Shown one piece after another: positions 16,241 to 25,120 of a stretch of 64,000 nucleotides of DNA. A program made the position numbers and the translations under genes. How positions within the stretch are numbered: position 1 is the stretch's first letter; the number at the start of each line of letters is the position of its first letter. The notes beneath the pieces are model-generated. The model worked only from the letters and a program-made list of their open reading frames with translations, searched no databases and was not told where the DNA came from. This DNA comes from Rhizobiales bacterium 63-22 (lineage in GTDB: Bacteria; Pseudomonadota; Alphaproteobacteria; Rhizobiales; Rhizobiaceae). The DNA is taken from the NCBI GenBank assembly GCA_001898995.1, contig MKVZ01000019.1:62001-126000 (forward strand), given 5' to 3'.

Positions 16241-17776
16241 ATGGCCGATAAAGCGGACAAGATGAAGGCGCGGCTGCCGCGCGGGTTTGTCGACCGGACC
16301 CCGGAAGACCTGCGCGCCACGGAAAAGATGACGGCGACGATCCGCGAGGTCTACGATCTCTACGGCTTCGAGCCGGTGGAGACGCCGCTGGTCGAATATA
16401 CCGACGCGCTCGGCAAGTTCCTGCCGGATCAGGACCGCCCCAACGAAGGCGTGTTCTCGTTTCAGGACGACGACGAGCAGTGGCTGTCGCTGCGCTACGA
16501 CCTGACCGCGCCGCTGGCCCGCTTCGTGGCCGAGAATTTCGAGACGCTGCCGAAGCCCTATCGCAGCTATCGCGCCGGCTGGGTGTTCCGCAACGAAAAG
16601 CCGGGGCCGGGGCGCTTCCGCCAGTTCATGCAGTTCGACGCCGACACGGTCGGCGCGCCGAACGTCTCGGCCGACGCCGAAATGTGCATGATGATGGCCG
16701 ATACGCTGGAAAGGCTCGGCATCGCGCGCGGCGACTACGCCATCCGAGTCAACAACCGCAAGGTGCTCGATGGCGTGCTCGACGCCATCGGCCTTGAAGG
16801 CGAGGGCAACGCCGCCAAGCGCCTCACCGTGCTGCGCGCCATCGACAAGCTGGACAAGTTCGGCCCTGAAGGCGTGAAGCTTCTGCTCGGCAAGGGCCGT
16901 CTCGACGAAAGCGGCGACTTCACCAAGGGCGCGGAACTGCCCGACGCGGCTATCGAAAAGGTGCTGGCCTTCACCGCCGCCGGCGGCGCGGACGGGGCTG
17001 CGACCATCGCCAATCTCAACGCCGTGGTGGCGGGCAACGCCAAGGGCGAGGAGGGCGTCAGGGAACTCGCCGACATGCAGGCGCTGTTTCAGGCCGGCGG
17101 CTATGAGGGCCGCGTCAAGATCGACCCGTCCGTGGTGCGCGGTCTCGAATATTACACCGGCCCGGTCTTCGAGGCCGAACTGCAATTCGACGTCATCAAC
17201 GAGGATGGCCAGAAGGTCGTGTTCGGCTCGGTCGGCGGTGGCGGGCGCTATGACGGCCTCGTCTCGCGCTTCCGCGGCGAGCCGGTTCCGGCGACGGGCT
17301 TCTCCATCGGGGTGTCGCGCCTGATGACGGCCTTGAAGAACCTCGGCAAGCTCGATGTTTCCGATACGGTCGGCCCGGTCGTGGTGCTGGTGATGGACAA
17401 GGACGCGGCTAGCCTCGGCCGCTACCAGAAGATGGTGTCCGACCTGCGTCAGGCGGGTATCCGCGCCGAAATGTATGTCGGCGGCTCCGGCATGAAGGCG
17501 CAGATGAAATATGCCGACCGGCGCGACGCGCCCTGCGTCGTCATCCAGGGCTCGCAGGAGCGCGAGGCCGGCGAGGTGCAGATCAAGGACCTGATCGAGG
17601 GCAAGCGCCTCTCCGCCGAGATCGAGGACAATGCGACCTGGCGCGAAAGCCGCCCGGCTCAGATCACCGTGCAGGAAAAGGGGCTGGTCGAGGCCGTGCG
17701 CGAAATCCTCGCCGCGCAGGCGCGCGACCGCGCCGAACAGGCCCAAGCGCGTAAGCGCGATGAACGGGTGAAGTGA
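16241..17776 (+). CDS. hisS: Histidyl-tRNA synthetase
   Basis: HisS charges tRNA-His with histidine in the cytoplasm. The 511-residue protein has class II motifs: PRGFVDRTPEDL at the N-terminus, SLRYDLTAPLARFVA (motif 2 region start), YRAGWVFRNEKPGPGRFRQF (motif 2 loop) and the histidine-specific LEYYTGPVFEAEL with GGGGRYDGLV (about 345-360). A C-terminal anticodon-binding domain follows. The ATG at 16241 follows AGGCAGGAA; ten more codons are open upstream. Its stop is 7 bases before hisZ, so tRNA charging and histidine synthesis genes share an operon, as in related genera. Confidence 0.95.
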   Translation: MADKADKMKARLPRGFVDRTPEDLRATEKMTATIREVYDLYGFEPVETPLVEYTDALGKFLPDQDRPNEGVFSFQDDDEQWLSLRYDLTAPLARFVAENFETLPKPYRSYRAGWVFRNEKPGPGRFRQFMQFDADTVGAPNVSADAEMCMMMADTLERLGIARGDYAIRVNNRKVLDGVLDAIGLEGEGNAAKRLTVLRAIDKLDKFGPEGVKLLLGKGRLDESGDFTKGAELPDAAIEKVLAFTAAGGADGAATIANLNAVVAGNAKGEEGVRELADMQALFQAGGYEGRVKIDPSVVRGLEYYTGPVFEAELQFDVINEDGQKVVFGSVGGGGRYDGLVSRFRGEPVPATGFSIGVSRLMTALKNLGKLDVSDTVGPVVVLVMDKDAASLGRYQKMVSDLRQAGIRAEMYVGGSGMKAQMKYADRRDAPCVVIQGSQEREAGEVQIKDLIEGKRLSAEIEDNATWRESRPAQITVQEKGLVEAVREILAAQARDRAEQAQARKRDERVK

Positions 17777-17783
17777 GCCGCCC

Positions 17784-18896
17784 ATGACGCGTCCATCGCC
17801 GATACTGGATCTTTTGCGCGATCTTCTCGACACGCGCGAGGCCGAGCGGGTCGAGATTCCGCTGATCCAGCCCGCCGATCCGTTTCTGGACATGGCGGGC
17901 GAGGATCTGCGCCGCCGCATCTTCCTCACCGAGAACGAGAACGGCGACAGCCTGTGCCTGCGGCCGGAATTCACCATTCCCGTCTGCCGCAACCACATCG
18001 CGCTCAACGCCGCTACGCCGAAGCGCTACGCTTATCTGGGCGAGGTGTTCCGCCAGCGCCGCGACGGGGCGGCGGAGTTTCTGCAAGCCGGCATCGAAGA
18101 CCTCGGCGCGTCCGACGAGGCCAGGTCCGACGCGCGCTCCATCGCCGACGCGCTGGCCTGCGTGCGCGCGGTCGCGCCGGAAGCGAAGCTCGAAATCGTG
18201 CTGGGCGACCAGTCGGTTTTCGCGGGCGTCGTCAAGGCGCTCGGCCTGCCGCAGGGCTGGCGCAAGAAACTGCTGCGCGCCTTCGGCGATCCGGCTTCCA
18301 TGGAAGCGGCGCTGGCCGAACTCACCGGCGCGCAGCGCCGCGACCCGCTGCCGGAACGGCTTTCGGTGCTGGTGGCGGAAGGCGACGAGGTCGGCCTCGC
18401 CCGCATGCTGGAGGCGGAGATGCTGGAAGCCGGCATTTCGCCGGGCGCGGGCCGCTCGCCGGCCGAAATCGCCCGCCGCCTGATCGAGAAGGAAGACCTC
18501 GCCGCCACGCGCTTCCCCGCCGCCACCCTCGACGTGCTGAAATCGTTTCTGGCCACGCGGGTGACGCTCGATTCCGCCGGTGTCACGCTGCGCGCCTTCG
18601 CGGCCGAGCATGGGCTCGATCTCGGCGCGGCGTTGCAGAAATTCGAGGCGCGAACCGACGCCATCGCCGACGCGAAAGACATCGTCTACGACGCCTCCTT
18701 CGGGCGTCCGCTCGATTATTATACCGGCCTCGTCTATGAAATCCGGCAGGCGGATGCAGAGAAAGACGCCGTTCTGGCGGGCGGCGGGCGCTATGACCGG
18801 CTGTTGACCATGCTCGGTGCGTCGGAAAATATTCCTGGCGTCGGCTTTTCCATCTGGATCGACCGGCTGCAAAAGCTGGCGGGAGAACGGGCATGA
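17784..18896 (+). CDS. hisZ: ATP phosphoribosyltransferase regulatory subunit
   Basis: HisZ is a HisS paralogue without charging activity that forms a hetero-octamer with short HisG and confers histidine feedback control on the first step of histidine synthesis. The 370-residue protein keeps class II synthetase-like elements (CLRPEFTIPVCRNHI, YLGEVFRQRRDGAAEFLQAG, DYYTGLVYEI, AGGGRYDRLL). It lacks the C-terminal anticodon-binding domain of HisS. The last four bases overlap the hisG start (ATGA), consistent with coupled synthesis of the two subunits. Confidence 0.93.
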   Translation: MTRPSPILDLLRDLLDTREAERVEIPLIQPADPFLDMAGEDLRRRIFLTENENGDSLCLRPEFTIPVCRNHIALNAATPKRYAYLGEVFRQRRDGAAEFLQAGIEDLGASDEARSDARSIADALACVRAVAPEAKLEIVLGDQSVFAGVVKALGLPQGWRKKLLRAFGDPASMEAALAELTGAQRRDPLPERLSVLVAEGDEVGLARMLEAEMLEAGISPGAGRSPAEIARRLIEKEDLAATRFPAATLDVLKSFLATRVTLDSAGVTLRAFAAEHGLDLGAALQKFEARTDAIADAKDIVYDASFGRPLDYYTGLVYEIRQADAEKDAVLAGGGRYDRLLTMLGASENIPGVGFSIWIDRLQKLAGERA

Positions 18897-19582
18897 GCGT
18901 GACGCTGGCGCTGCCATCCAAGGGGCGGCTCAAGGAACAGACGCTGGCCGTGCTGGAAAAGGCCGGCTACCGCGTCGTGCTGCCCGACGACGACCGCAAT
19001 TACCGCGCCCGCGTGGAAGGCGAGGAGGGGCTGGATATCCTGTTCCTGTCGGCGTCCGAAATCGCGCGGGAACTCGGCTATGGCGGCGTCGATCTCGGCG
19101 TGACGGGCGAGGACCTGGTGCGCGAGACGCTGGCCCATGCCGACGAGCGCGTGGCCATCGAGGCGGAACTGGGCTTCGGCCATGCCGATGTGGTGGTAGC
19201 CGTGCCGGAAGTCTGGCGTGACGTGACCACCATGGCCGATCTCGACGACGTGGCCGCGGATTTTCGCCAGCGCCATGGCCGGCGGCTGCGTATCGCCACC
19301 AAATACTGGCGGCTGACGCAGCAGTTCTTCTCGCAGAAGCACGGCATTCAGGTCTATCGCATCGTGGAAAGCCTCGGCGCGACTGAGGGCGCGCCGGCGG
19401 CGGGCTCGGCCGACATGATCGTGGACATCACCTCCACCGGGTCGACGCTGCGCGCCAACCGTCTGAAGGTTCTGGAGGACGGTGTCATCCTGCGTTCGCA
19501 GGCCTGTCTCGTCTCGGCCCGCCGCAGCGATGCAAATCCGCGTGTCGCGGAGATCGCCGCGCGTATTCGCGCAAGCCTTTGA
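18893..19582 (+). CDS. hisG: ATP phosphoribosyltransferase, short form
   Basis: HisG joins ATP and PRPP to begin histidine synthesis. The 229-residue length marks the short, HisZ-dependent form. It opens with LALPSKGRLKEQTL (substrate site), and has GVDLGVTGEDL and the PRPP-binding ADMIVDITSTGSTLRANRL region (about 168-187). It lacks the C-terminal regulatory domain of long HisG, as expected next to hisZ. The convergent AraC gene ends 11 bases downstream, with no clear terminator between. Confidence 0.95.
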   Translation: MSVTLALPSKGRLKEQTLAVLEKAGYRVVLPDDDRNYRARVEGEEGLDILFLSASEIARELGYGGVDLGVTGEDLVRETLAHADERVAIEAELGFGHADVVVAVPEVWRDVTTMADLDDVAADFRQRHGRRLRIATKYWRLTQQFFSQKHGIQVYRIVESLGATEGAPAAGSADMIVDITSTGSTLRANRLKVLEDGVILRSQACLVSARRSDANPRVAEIAARIRASL

Positions 19583-19593
19583 ACCGGCGCAAT

Positions 19594-20448
19594 TCAGGAG
19601 GGGGCATCTCTCTTGGGATTGCCGCCGAACGTGGCGCGGAAGGCGCGCGCGAAGTGTGCCCGCGAGGCATAGCCGACCGCCAGCGCCGCCGCGCCGCTGC
19701 CCGCGCCCTGCGCCATCAGCCGGTGGGCCGCGCTCATCCGTTCATGGCGGAGAATGACTGAAAAGGGCTGTCCTTGTGTCGCGAGGCGCCGCCGCAATGT
19801 CGATTCCGACATGCCGAGCCGTGCCGCTACGCGCGCCGCCGTCCATTCCTCATCGAGATGGGCGCGGACAAGTCTGGCGACGCGTTGCGACAGCGGCAAT
19901 TCGAACAGATGACGGCCCGCCGGGATGCCGTGCAGCAGGGCCAGAAGTTCGGCGAGACGCGCCGTGCGCACCGCTGCGCCCGCCGGTCCCGACGCTATGT
20001 CGCGGCTGGCGTGAAGCATCGCTTCCACCAGCGCCGGCGTGAGGGGGACGACGGCGGTGTCGGCCGCATCCGCCCTATGCCGCGCGGGGCCGAGATCGGG
20101 GACCGCATCCGGCTCGATCTCCAGGAATATGGAGCGGTAAATGCCGGAGCGCTCGTCCGGCTCGTTGACGATGTCGAGATCGATTCCGCTCGGCAGGACG
20201 AACAGCGTGCCCGTGCCGAACCGTTCGGCGACGTCCCCGCGCCATACCTCCTTCGCGCCTGAAAGCACCACGCCGATGACCGGCCACGGCAGGCTCATCC
20301 GGGCCAGCCGCTCGCGCGACAGGGTGCAGTAGGAGAAGAATCCCCGCGCATGCGTGGTCATGCCCGTATCGTCCGCCGACCGGAGGGCGGAAAGCCCGGC
20401 AACCAGTTGGCGCTTGAGGTCTCGTGTCTGGGAATTGCAGTCGTCCAT
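19594..20448 (-). CDS. AraC family transcriptional regulator
   Basis: The 284-residue protein has a C-terminal double helix-turn-helix (DEEWTAARVAARLGMSESTL, then the second HTH with AVGYASRAHFARAFRATFG, about 190-280) and an N-terminal ligand-binding half with a cupin-like stretch around GTGTLFVLPSGIDLDIV. The start at 20448 gives a normal AraC length; the frame remains open upstream over the divergent gene but without family sequence. It is divergent from the SMP-30-like gene 138 bp away, its most likely target. Confidence 0.88.
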   Translation of the reverse strand: MDDCNSQTRDLKRQLVAGLSALRSADDTGMTTHARGFFSYCTLSRERLARMSLPWPVIGVVLSGAKEVWRGDVAERFGTGTLFVLPSGIDLDIVNEPDERSGIYRSIFLEIEPDAVPDLGPARHRADAADTAVVPLTPALVEAMLHASRDIASGPAGAAVRTARLAELLALLHGIPAGRHLFELPLSQRVARLVRAHLDEEWTAARVAARLGMSESTLRRRLATQGQPFSVILRHERMSAAHRLMAQGAGSGAAALAVGYASRAHFARAFRATFGGNPKRDAPS

Positions 20449-20586
20449 GCCGCTTTTTACAAGGCCAATCCTCTTTCGGCAAAGGCGCTTTGACCGGTTC
20501 GGGTTCAACTTCGACCGGCGCGGGACCATATTCCATCTCCGGCCATGGCAATGACCCGGCATCGTGTACAACCGAAAGGAATGCGG

Positions 20587-21480
20587 ATGCGTGCTGGAAT
20601 ATTCGTTATCATCATGGGCCTTGCCGGTCTTGCCTGCCCGGCGAACGCGGAGACGGAAACGGCGACGCGCGTGGTGCGGGGGTTCAGCCATCCCGAAAGC
20701 GTGCTGATCGACGGTCAGCGCCGTTTCGTGTCCAACCTCGGCGCGATGCGTGACCCGTTTGGTCATGATGGCGACGGCTTCATCAGCGAACTCGATGCCG
20801 ATGGCCGCATTGTCGCATTGCGCGCCTTCCCGCGCGAGGGCAAAAAGCTCGATTCGCCCAAGGGCATGGCCGTTCTGGACGGCAGGCTTTATGTCGCCGA
20901 TATAAATCGCGTCGTCGGCTTCGATCTGGCCACGCGTGAACAGGTGTTCGAGGCGCGTGTGCCGGGAGACGAACCGACCCTGCTCAACGACATGGTGGTG
21001 GCCCACGGCGCGATGATCGTCAGCGACACATTGAGAGGCAAGCTCTACCGGGTCGATATTGCCGACGGTGCTTTCACAGTGTTTGCCGATGGACTGCCGG
21101 GCGCCAACGGTGTCGCATGGGATGCTGTGAAAAACAGGATACTGATCAACGGGGTCGGCGCCGATTTTGCGGGCGGCGATCTGTTCGAGGTCAACGGCGC
21201 AGGCGTGGTACACCGGCTGGAGCACGGCCCGCATGGGCTTTTCGACGGAATCGCCGTGCTCGGCGACGGGCGCATCGTGGTTTCGGACTGGCTGACATTT
21301 GCCCGACCGGCAGCGGGCGCGATCACGATCCACGCCGCCGACGGCAGCGGCGGCGTCCGGTTCGAGGCGGGACTGGATATTCACGGTCCGGCGGATTTCG
21401 CCGTCGACGAGGCCTCGAGGTCGATCTGGATTCCGGCGATGGTCGACAATGAAGTGGTGATCGCGCCATTTGGACCGTAA
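20587..21480 (+). CDS. Secreted SMP-30/gluconolactonase-like beta-propeller protein
   Basis: The 297-residue product starts with a cleavable-looking signal peptide (MRAGIFVIIMGLAGLACPANA), so the mature protein is probably periplasmic. The rest repeats beta-propeller blades of SMP-30 type, with NDMVVAHGAMIVSDT, GANGVAWDAVKNRILINGV and FDGIAVLGDGRIVVSDW stretches. Relatives hydrolyse lactones or are strictosidine-synthase-like; the substrate here is unknown. The second of two close ATGs (20587) is used because AAGGA is 6-7 bases upstream. Divergent AraC regulator upstream, strong terminator downstream. Confidence 0.8.
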   Translation: MRAGIFVIIMGLAGLACPANAETETATRVVRGFSHPESVLIDGQRRFVSNLGAMRDPFGHDGDGFISELDADGRIVALRAFPREGKKLDSPKGMAVLDGRLYVADINRVVGFDLATREQVFEARVPGDEPTLLNDMVVAHGAMIVSDTLRGKLYRVDIADGAFTVFADGLPGANGVAWDAVKNRILINGVGADFAGGDLFEVNGAGVVHRLEHGPHGLFDGIAVLGDGRIVVSDWLTFARPAAGAITIHAADGSGGVRFEAGLDIHGPADFAVDEASRSIWIPAMVDNEVVIAPFGP

Positions 21481-21510
21481 AGCCGCGCCCCATGTGAGGC
21501 GCGGCTTTTT
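21481..21510 (+). terminator. Intrinsic terminator after the SMP-30-like gene
   Basis: AGCCGCGCC (21481-21489) pairs with GGCGCGGCT (21498-21506), followed by TTTTT. It starts at the base after the stop codon. It may also slow convergent transcription of the DoxX gene. Confidence 0.85.
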
Positions 21511-21528
21511 GCTGGCAATCGTTTCGGA

Positions 21529-21921
21529 TCAGCCGCGCTTGGCGTCGATCGAATATTCGCCCGCGCCGTGCAGGGCCAGCACGAAGAAGCCGCCGGCGAT
21601 GGCGAGGTTCTTGAAGAAGTTGATCTGGTCGAAGGGCGACAGATGCGCCACCAGCGCCGCGCCGATGGTGAAGACGCCGAGGACGACAGCCGCGATGCGC
21701 GTCTGGAAGCCGAGCAGGATGGCGATGCCGCCGAACAGTTCGATCAGGCCGACGATGACGGCCGTGACGAACGGCAGGGGCAAGCCCTTGCTGGCGAAAT
21801 ATTCCGCCGTATTGCTGAGGGCCGTTAGTTTGCCGAAGCCGGCCGGGATGAACAGCGGGCAAAACAGAATGCGGCCGAGCAGGGTGACTGCGCCGTTGGT
21901 CTGGGGCGTAGTGGCAGACAT
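21529..21921 (-). CDS. DoxX family membrane protein
   Basis: The 130-residue protein has four predicted membrane helices and the DoxX/YphA pattern: LGRILFCPLFIPAGFGKL near the N-terminus, YFASKGLPLP in the first loop, and GFQTRIAAVVLGVFTIGAAL in helix 3. DoxX proteins are small inner-membrane proteins linked in some bacteria to redox or thiol stress; the role here is unknown. The start at 21921 follows AGGAG at 9 bases. TGTCGA/TCGACA elements about 50 bases upstream could be regulator sites. Confidence 0.85.
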   Translation of the reverse strand: MSATTPQTNGAVTLLGRILFCPLFIPAGFGKLTALSNTAEYFASKGLPLPFVTAVIVGLIELFGGIAILLGFQTRIAAVVLGVFTIGAALVAHLSPFDQINFFKNLAIAGGFFVLALHGAGEYSIDAKRG

Positions 21922-22021
21922 GGGGGAATATCTCCTGTTGAATCCTGCCATCCATTAACCGTTGTCGACTGTCAAGAAAAGATGTCTAATCCTCGACAGT
22001 TCGTTCACGATCTGAATACGA

Positions 22022-23413
22022 TCACTCGGGCGCGATCATGCGTTCGGGCCGCACCAGCCGGTTATAGTCCTCTTCCGTCACCAGCCCGCTCTTGAGCGCT
22101 TCCTCCCGCAGAGTAGTGCCGTTCTTATGCGCGGTCTTGGCGATCTTCGCGGCATTGTCGTAGCCGATGGCCGGCGCAAGTGCGGTCACCAGCATCAGCG
22201 AGCGGTCGAGCAGGTCCTTGATGCGCGTCTCGTTCGGTACGATGCCTTCCACGCAATGATCGGCGAAGGAGACCATGGCATCGCTGAGCAACCGGATCGA
22301 TTGCAGTACGTTGAAGGCGATGACGGGCTTGAATACGTTGAGTTCGAAATGGCCCTGACTGGCGGCCACCGTCACGGTCGTCTCGTTGCCGAACACCTGC
22401 GTCGCCACCATGGTCAGCGCCTCGGCCTGCGTCGGGTTGACCTTGCCGGGCATGATCGAGGAACCCGGCTCGTTTTCCGGCAGCGACAATTCGCCAAGGC
22501 CCGAACGCGGGCCGGAGCCGAGGAAGCGGATATCGTTGGCGATCTTGAACAGGTCGGCGGCCAGCGCGTTGAGGCTGCCGTGGAAATTGAGGATCGCGCC
22601 ATGGCTCGCCAGCGCCTCGAACTTGTTCGGCGCGGTCTTGAAGGAAAGGCCGGTGATCTCGCTCACCGCCTCGGCGAAGCCGGTGTCGAAGCCCTTCGGC
22701 GCGTTGAGGCCGGTGCCGACCGCAGTGCCGCCCTGCGCCAGCAGGAACACGTCGCCGAGCGCCTGCCCGATGCGGTGGCGGGCGTATTCGAGCGCCGCGC
22801 GATAGCCGGAAAATTCTTGCCCCAGCGTCACCGGCGTCGCGTCCTGCGTATGGGTGCGGCCGATCTTGATGATGTCCTTGAATGCGTCTTCCTTGGCCTT
22901 CAGCGCCTTGGTCAGGTGCTCCAGCGCCGGATAGAGCCGGTTGACCGTCTCGACGGCCGTGGCGATATGGATCGCGGTCGGGAAGCTGTCGTTGGACGAT
23001 TGACTCATATTGACATGGTCGTTGGGGTGGACCGGCTTCTTGGAGCCTTTCTCGCCGCCCAGCATTTCGATGGCGCGGTTGGAGATCACCTCATTGGCGT
23101 TCATGTTGGACTGCGTGCCGGAGCCGGTCTGCCACACCACCAGCGGGAAATGATCGTCGAGCTTGCCCTCGATCACCTCGGACGCGGCCACCGCGACCAC
23201 CTGTCCCAGCACCGGGTCGAGCTTGCCGAGCGCGATATTGGTCTCGGCCGCCGCGCGCTTCACCACGCCCAGCGCATGGACGAGCGGCAGCGGCATGCGC
23301 TCGCCGCCGATCCTGAAATTCTGCAAGGAACGCTGCGTCTGCGCGCCCCAGTAACGGTCTGCGGGAACCTCGATCGGTCCGAAAGTGTCCGTTTCGGTGC
23401 GCGTGGCGCTCAT
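22022..23413 (-). CDS. fumC: Fumarate hydratase, class II
   Basis: FumC interconverts fumarate and malate in the TCA cycle. It is oxygen-stable and iron-free. The 463-residue protein has the superfamily signature GSSIMPGKVNPTQAEAL (about 315-331), TGSGTQSNMNANEVISNRA (about 95-113) and the SSNDSFPTAIHIA substrate-site stretch. Length is as usual for class II. It stands alone, with a separate promoter gap of about 100 bp to the small gene upstream. Confidence 0.96.
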   Translation of the reverse strand: MSATRTETDTFGPIEVPADRYWGAQTQRSLQNFRIGGERMPLPLVHALGVVKRAAAETNIALGKLDPVLGQVVAVAASEVIEGKLDDHFPLVVWQTGSGTQSNMNANEVISNRAIEMLGGEKGSKKPVHPNDHVNMSQSSNDSFPTAIHIATAVETVNRLYPALEHLTKALKAKEDAFKDIIKIGRTHTQDATPVTLGQEFSGYRAALEYARHRIGQALGDVFLLAQGGTAVGTGLNAPKGFDTGFAEAVSEITGLSFKTAPNKFEALASHGAILNFHGSLNALAADLFKIANDIRFLGSGPRSGLGELSLPENEPGSSIMPGKVNPTQAEALTMVATQVFGNETTVTVAASQGHFELNVFKPVIAFNVLQSIRLLSDAMVSFADHCVEGIVPNETRIKDLLDRSLMLVTALAPAIGYDNAAKIAKTAHKNGTTLREEALKSGLVTEEDYNRLVRPERMIAPE

Positions 23414-23510
23414 GTCATGTCTCCGGTTATGTCTTGCGAAGAGAGTCGGTGGCCGTCATTCAATGTAATATGATGATAAAATTCAAGTTTATTCGCAGGA
23501 TTTGCCGCGA

Positions 23511-23774
23511 TTAATTGTTGTCATCCGCGTCGTCGTCGGCGCCAGAAATCCATGCGGTCGGTTCGATTTTGCGCTGCGTCGTGCTGTCGGTGAAGGTCCA
23601 CCAGCCGGTGTCGCTTTCGTCCCATTGGCCGCCGCCGGCCTTCAACCGGTCCAGCGAGCGATACTGGGCGATGGATTCGTTGCGGCGGCCATCCTCGTCC
23701 GTCCAGACGACCGTAATCTTGCTGCCGTCTTTCGGCGCGCTGGCGATGGGCAGTTCCTTACGCATGGGGATCAT
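23511..23774 (-). CDS. Small conserved hypothetical protein, 87 aa
   Basis: The product has the pattern APKDGSKITVVWTDEDG and ends with a Trp-rich part (GGQWDESDTGWWTF, ...EPTAWISG) and an acidic tail. This resembles the many short phage- or chromosome-encoded proteins with APKDG near the N-terminus and a W-x-P/T-x-W end (DUF551-like), for which no function is known. The start could be 23774 or, with a better spaced GGA, the ATG three codons later (23765). It lies upstream of fumC on the same strand. Confidence 0.6.
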   Translation of the reverse strand: MIPMRKELPIASAPKDGSKITVVWTDEDGRRNESIAQYRSLDRLKAGGGQWDESDTGWWTFTDSTTQRKIEPTAWISGADDDADDNN

Positions 23775-23829
23775 CCGTTACTATTGCTTCACGGATCATC
23801 ATAGGGCATCGCCGGGAGAAGGAAATAGG

Positions 23830-23955
23830 GGGCGGGCGCATCGCAAGCGCCGGACGTCCGGGACAGACATCCAGAAAGCGGAAAGGCAGGCTTCCGCCTG
23901 CCTTTCCTGTTGCCCGAGACAGGACTTCCTAGGTGCGGGGGCAAACGGAAGTCCA
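23830..23955. other. Gene-free region with four stable inverted repeats
   Basis: The 368-bp gap (23775-24142) between the small protein gene and the outer-membrane gene has no credible coding frame. It holds GGCGC/GCGCC (23835-23851), the perfect 12-bp palindrome CCGGACGTCCGG (23850-23861), an 11-bp perfect hairpin GGAAAGGCAGG/CCTGCCTTTCC (23880-23907) and GGACTTCC/GGAAGTCC (23922-23954). TTGCCC (23910-23915) could instead pair with GGGCAA (23939-23944), an alternative that competes with the last stem. This could be a structured RNA or a terminator cluster; strand and promoter are unclear. Confidence 0.35.
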
Positions 23956-24090
23956 TCTTTGTGCACGGCGGATTGACCACGAAAGAGACACCGAAGTCAA
24001 TCAGACTTCGCTAAAATATAATGATCGTCACCGCAAAATATATGGATGGTAAACATTTCATCAAGCGGGATTATGGCACAAAGCCGCATC

Positions 24091-24117
24091 AAAAAAGCCC
24101 GGCGCGAGGCCGGGCTT
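24091..24117 (-). terminator. Intrinsic terminator after the outer-membrane protein gene
   Basis: AAGCCCGGC (24095-24103) pairs with GCCGGGCTT (24109-24117) and is followed on the minus strand by TTTTTT (24096-24091). It lies 26 bases past the stop codon. Confidence 0.9.
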
Positions 24118-24142
24118 TCTCGGTTCTGTCGTGCGATGCGGC

Positions 24143-24982
24143 TTACCGGAATTCGTAGCGCAGACCGGCGCGGATCGTATGGATGTTGAAGCCGTTGTCC
24201 TTGGCCTGCGTTCCGGTCGCGCCCGTGTTGCTGTCGTCCACGTCGTAGCCATAGGCCTTGCCGCCGTTGATGTGCAGGAATCGATAGCCGACGTCGAGCT
24301 TGAGCTGCTCGGTCAGGTCGTAGCTGACACCGGCCATGAGCGCGGTTGCGAAGCGCCAGCTGTCGAGGCCGCTCTTGCTGCTGCTGTAGGCGCAATCGAT
24401 CCCGCCGCCGCAGACCTGATTGCTGTCCCAGTCGTCGTATTTGACATAGGCGGCACCGATTCCGGCGCCAAGATAAGGCGTGACCGGGCCGAAACGGGGC
24501 AGGTCGACATAGGCGTTGGCCATCGCCGTCCAGATATCCGCGTGGGAGCCGTCCTGATACTGGCAGTCGCCCGTCACCGGATTGCCGGTCGCGGGACCCG
24601 TCACATAGCTCGGACATTTGGTATGGCCGTCGACGCCGCCGCGGAAGAAGTCCAGCGTCGCATCGGCGCGGAACATCTCGTTGAAACGGTAACCGGCACC
24701 GATGCCGTAATCTCCGCCGTTCTTCAGCGAGAATCTGTCATATTTGAGCGTATCGTCAAGACCGCGATAGGGAGGATCGTACTGGTTCCAGAAGTTCCAG
24801 TCGCCGTCCGAATTCGACTTGAAATTATAGCCGATATCGCCCCTGAGATACCAGCCCGCCGCGGCAATCGGGGCCGCGGGAATCATGACCGGTTCGTTGA
24901 CGACGACGTCGGCAGCATGAGCGGCGGTCATGCCTGTCATAAGACCGCCAGCTATGGCCGCAATGGCATAAGCGCGCTTCAT
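24143..24982 (-). CDS. Outer-membrane beta-barrel protein, Omp25/Omp31-like
   Basis: The 279-residue protein starts with a signal peptide cleaved probably after AAHA (residue 23), followed by alternating beta-barrel strands such as GWYLRGDIGYNF, DYGIGAGYRFNEMFRADATL, FGPVTPYLGAGIGAAYV and LKLDVGYRFLHING. This is the small barrel fold of the OmpA/Omp25/Omp31-type porin family of Hyphomicrobiales. It ends in YEFR, so the usual terminal aromatic is followed by one extra Arg. Four Cys sit in two loops (CPSY/GDCQ and VCGGGIDC), possibly disulfide-linked. Function beyond outer-membrane structure is unknown. Confidence 0.82.
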   Translation of the reverse strand: MKRAYAIAAIAGGLMTGMTAAHAADVVVNEPVMIPAAPIAAAGWYLRGDIGYNFKSNSDGDWNFWNQYDPPYRGLDDTLKYDRFSLKNGGDYGIGAGYRFNEMFRADATLDFFRGGVDGHTKCPSYVTGPATGNPVTGDCQYQDGSHADIWTAMANAYVDLPRFGPVTPYLGAGIGAAYVKYDDWDSNQVCGGGIDCAYSSSKSGLDSWRFATALMAGVSYDLTEQLKLDVGYRFLHINGGKAYGYDVDDSNTGATGTQAKDNGFNIHTIRAGLRYEFR

Positions 24983-25120
24983 TGTCCCACTCCATCTCCG
25001 TTAAGACATTGCTTTCAGACTTTCAACGGAAAGTGGTAAATGAAGATGCTTAATTATTCGTTACTTTGTGTAACCCCTTATTGTTTTTTGCAACCATAGC
25101 GAGACGGCGTTCCCGGAAAA

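Noticed and set aside
16034..18007. 657-codon minus-strand frame opposite hisS
   Set aside because: Shadow of hisS and hisZ caused by high GC; both real genes have full motif sets.
19594..21384. 596-residue AraC fusion protein
   Set aside because: The frame runs through the divergent promoter and opposite the SMP-30-like gene; only the part from 20448 down has AraC sequence.
23880..23955. Signal recognition particle RNA or 6S RNA at the hairpin cluster
   Set aside because: The conserved SRP tetraloop region and the 6S open-bubble layout could not be found; kept only as an unclassified structured region.
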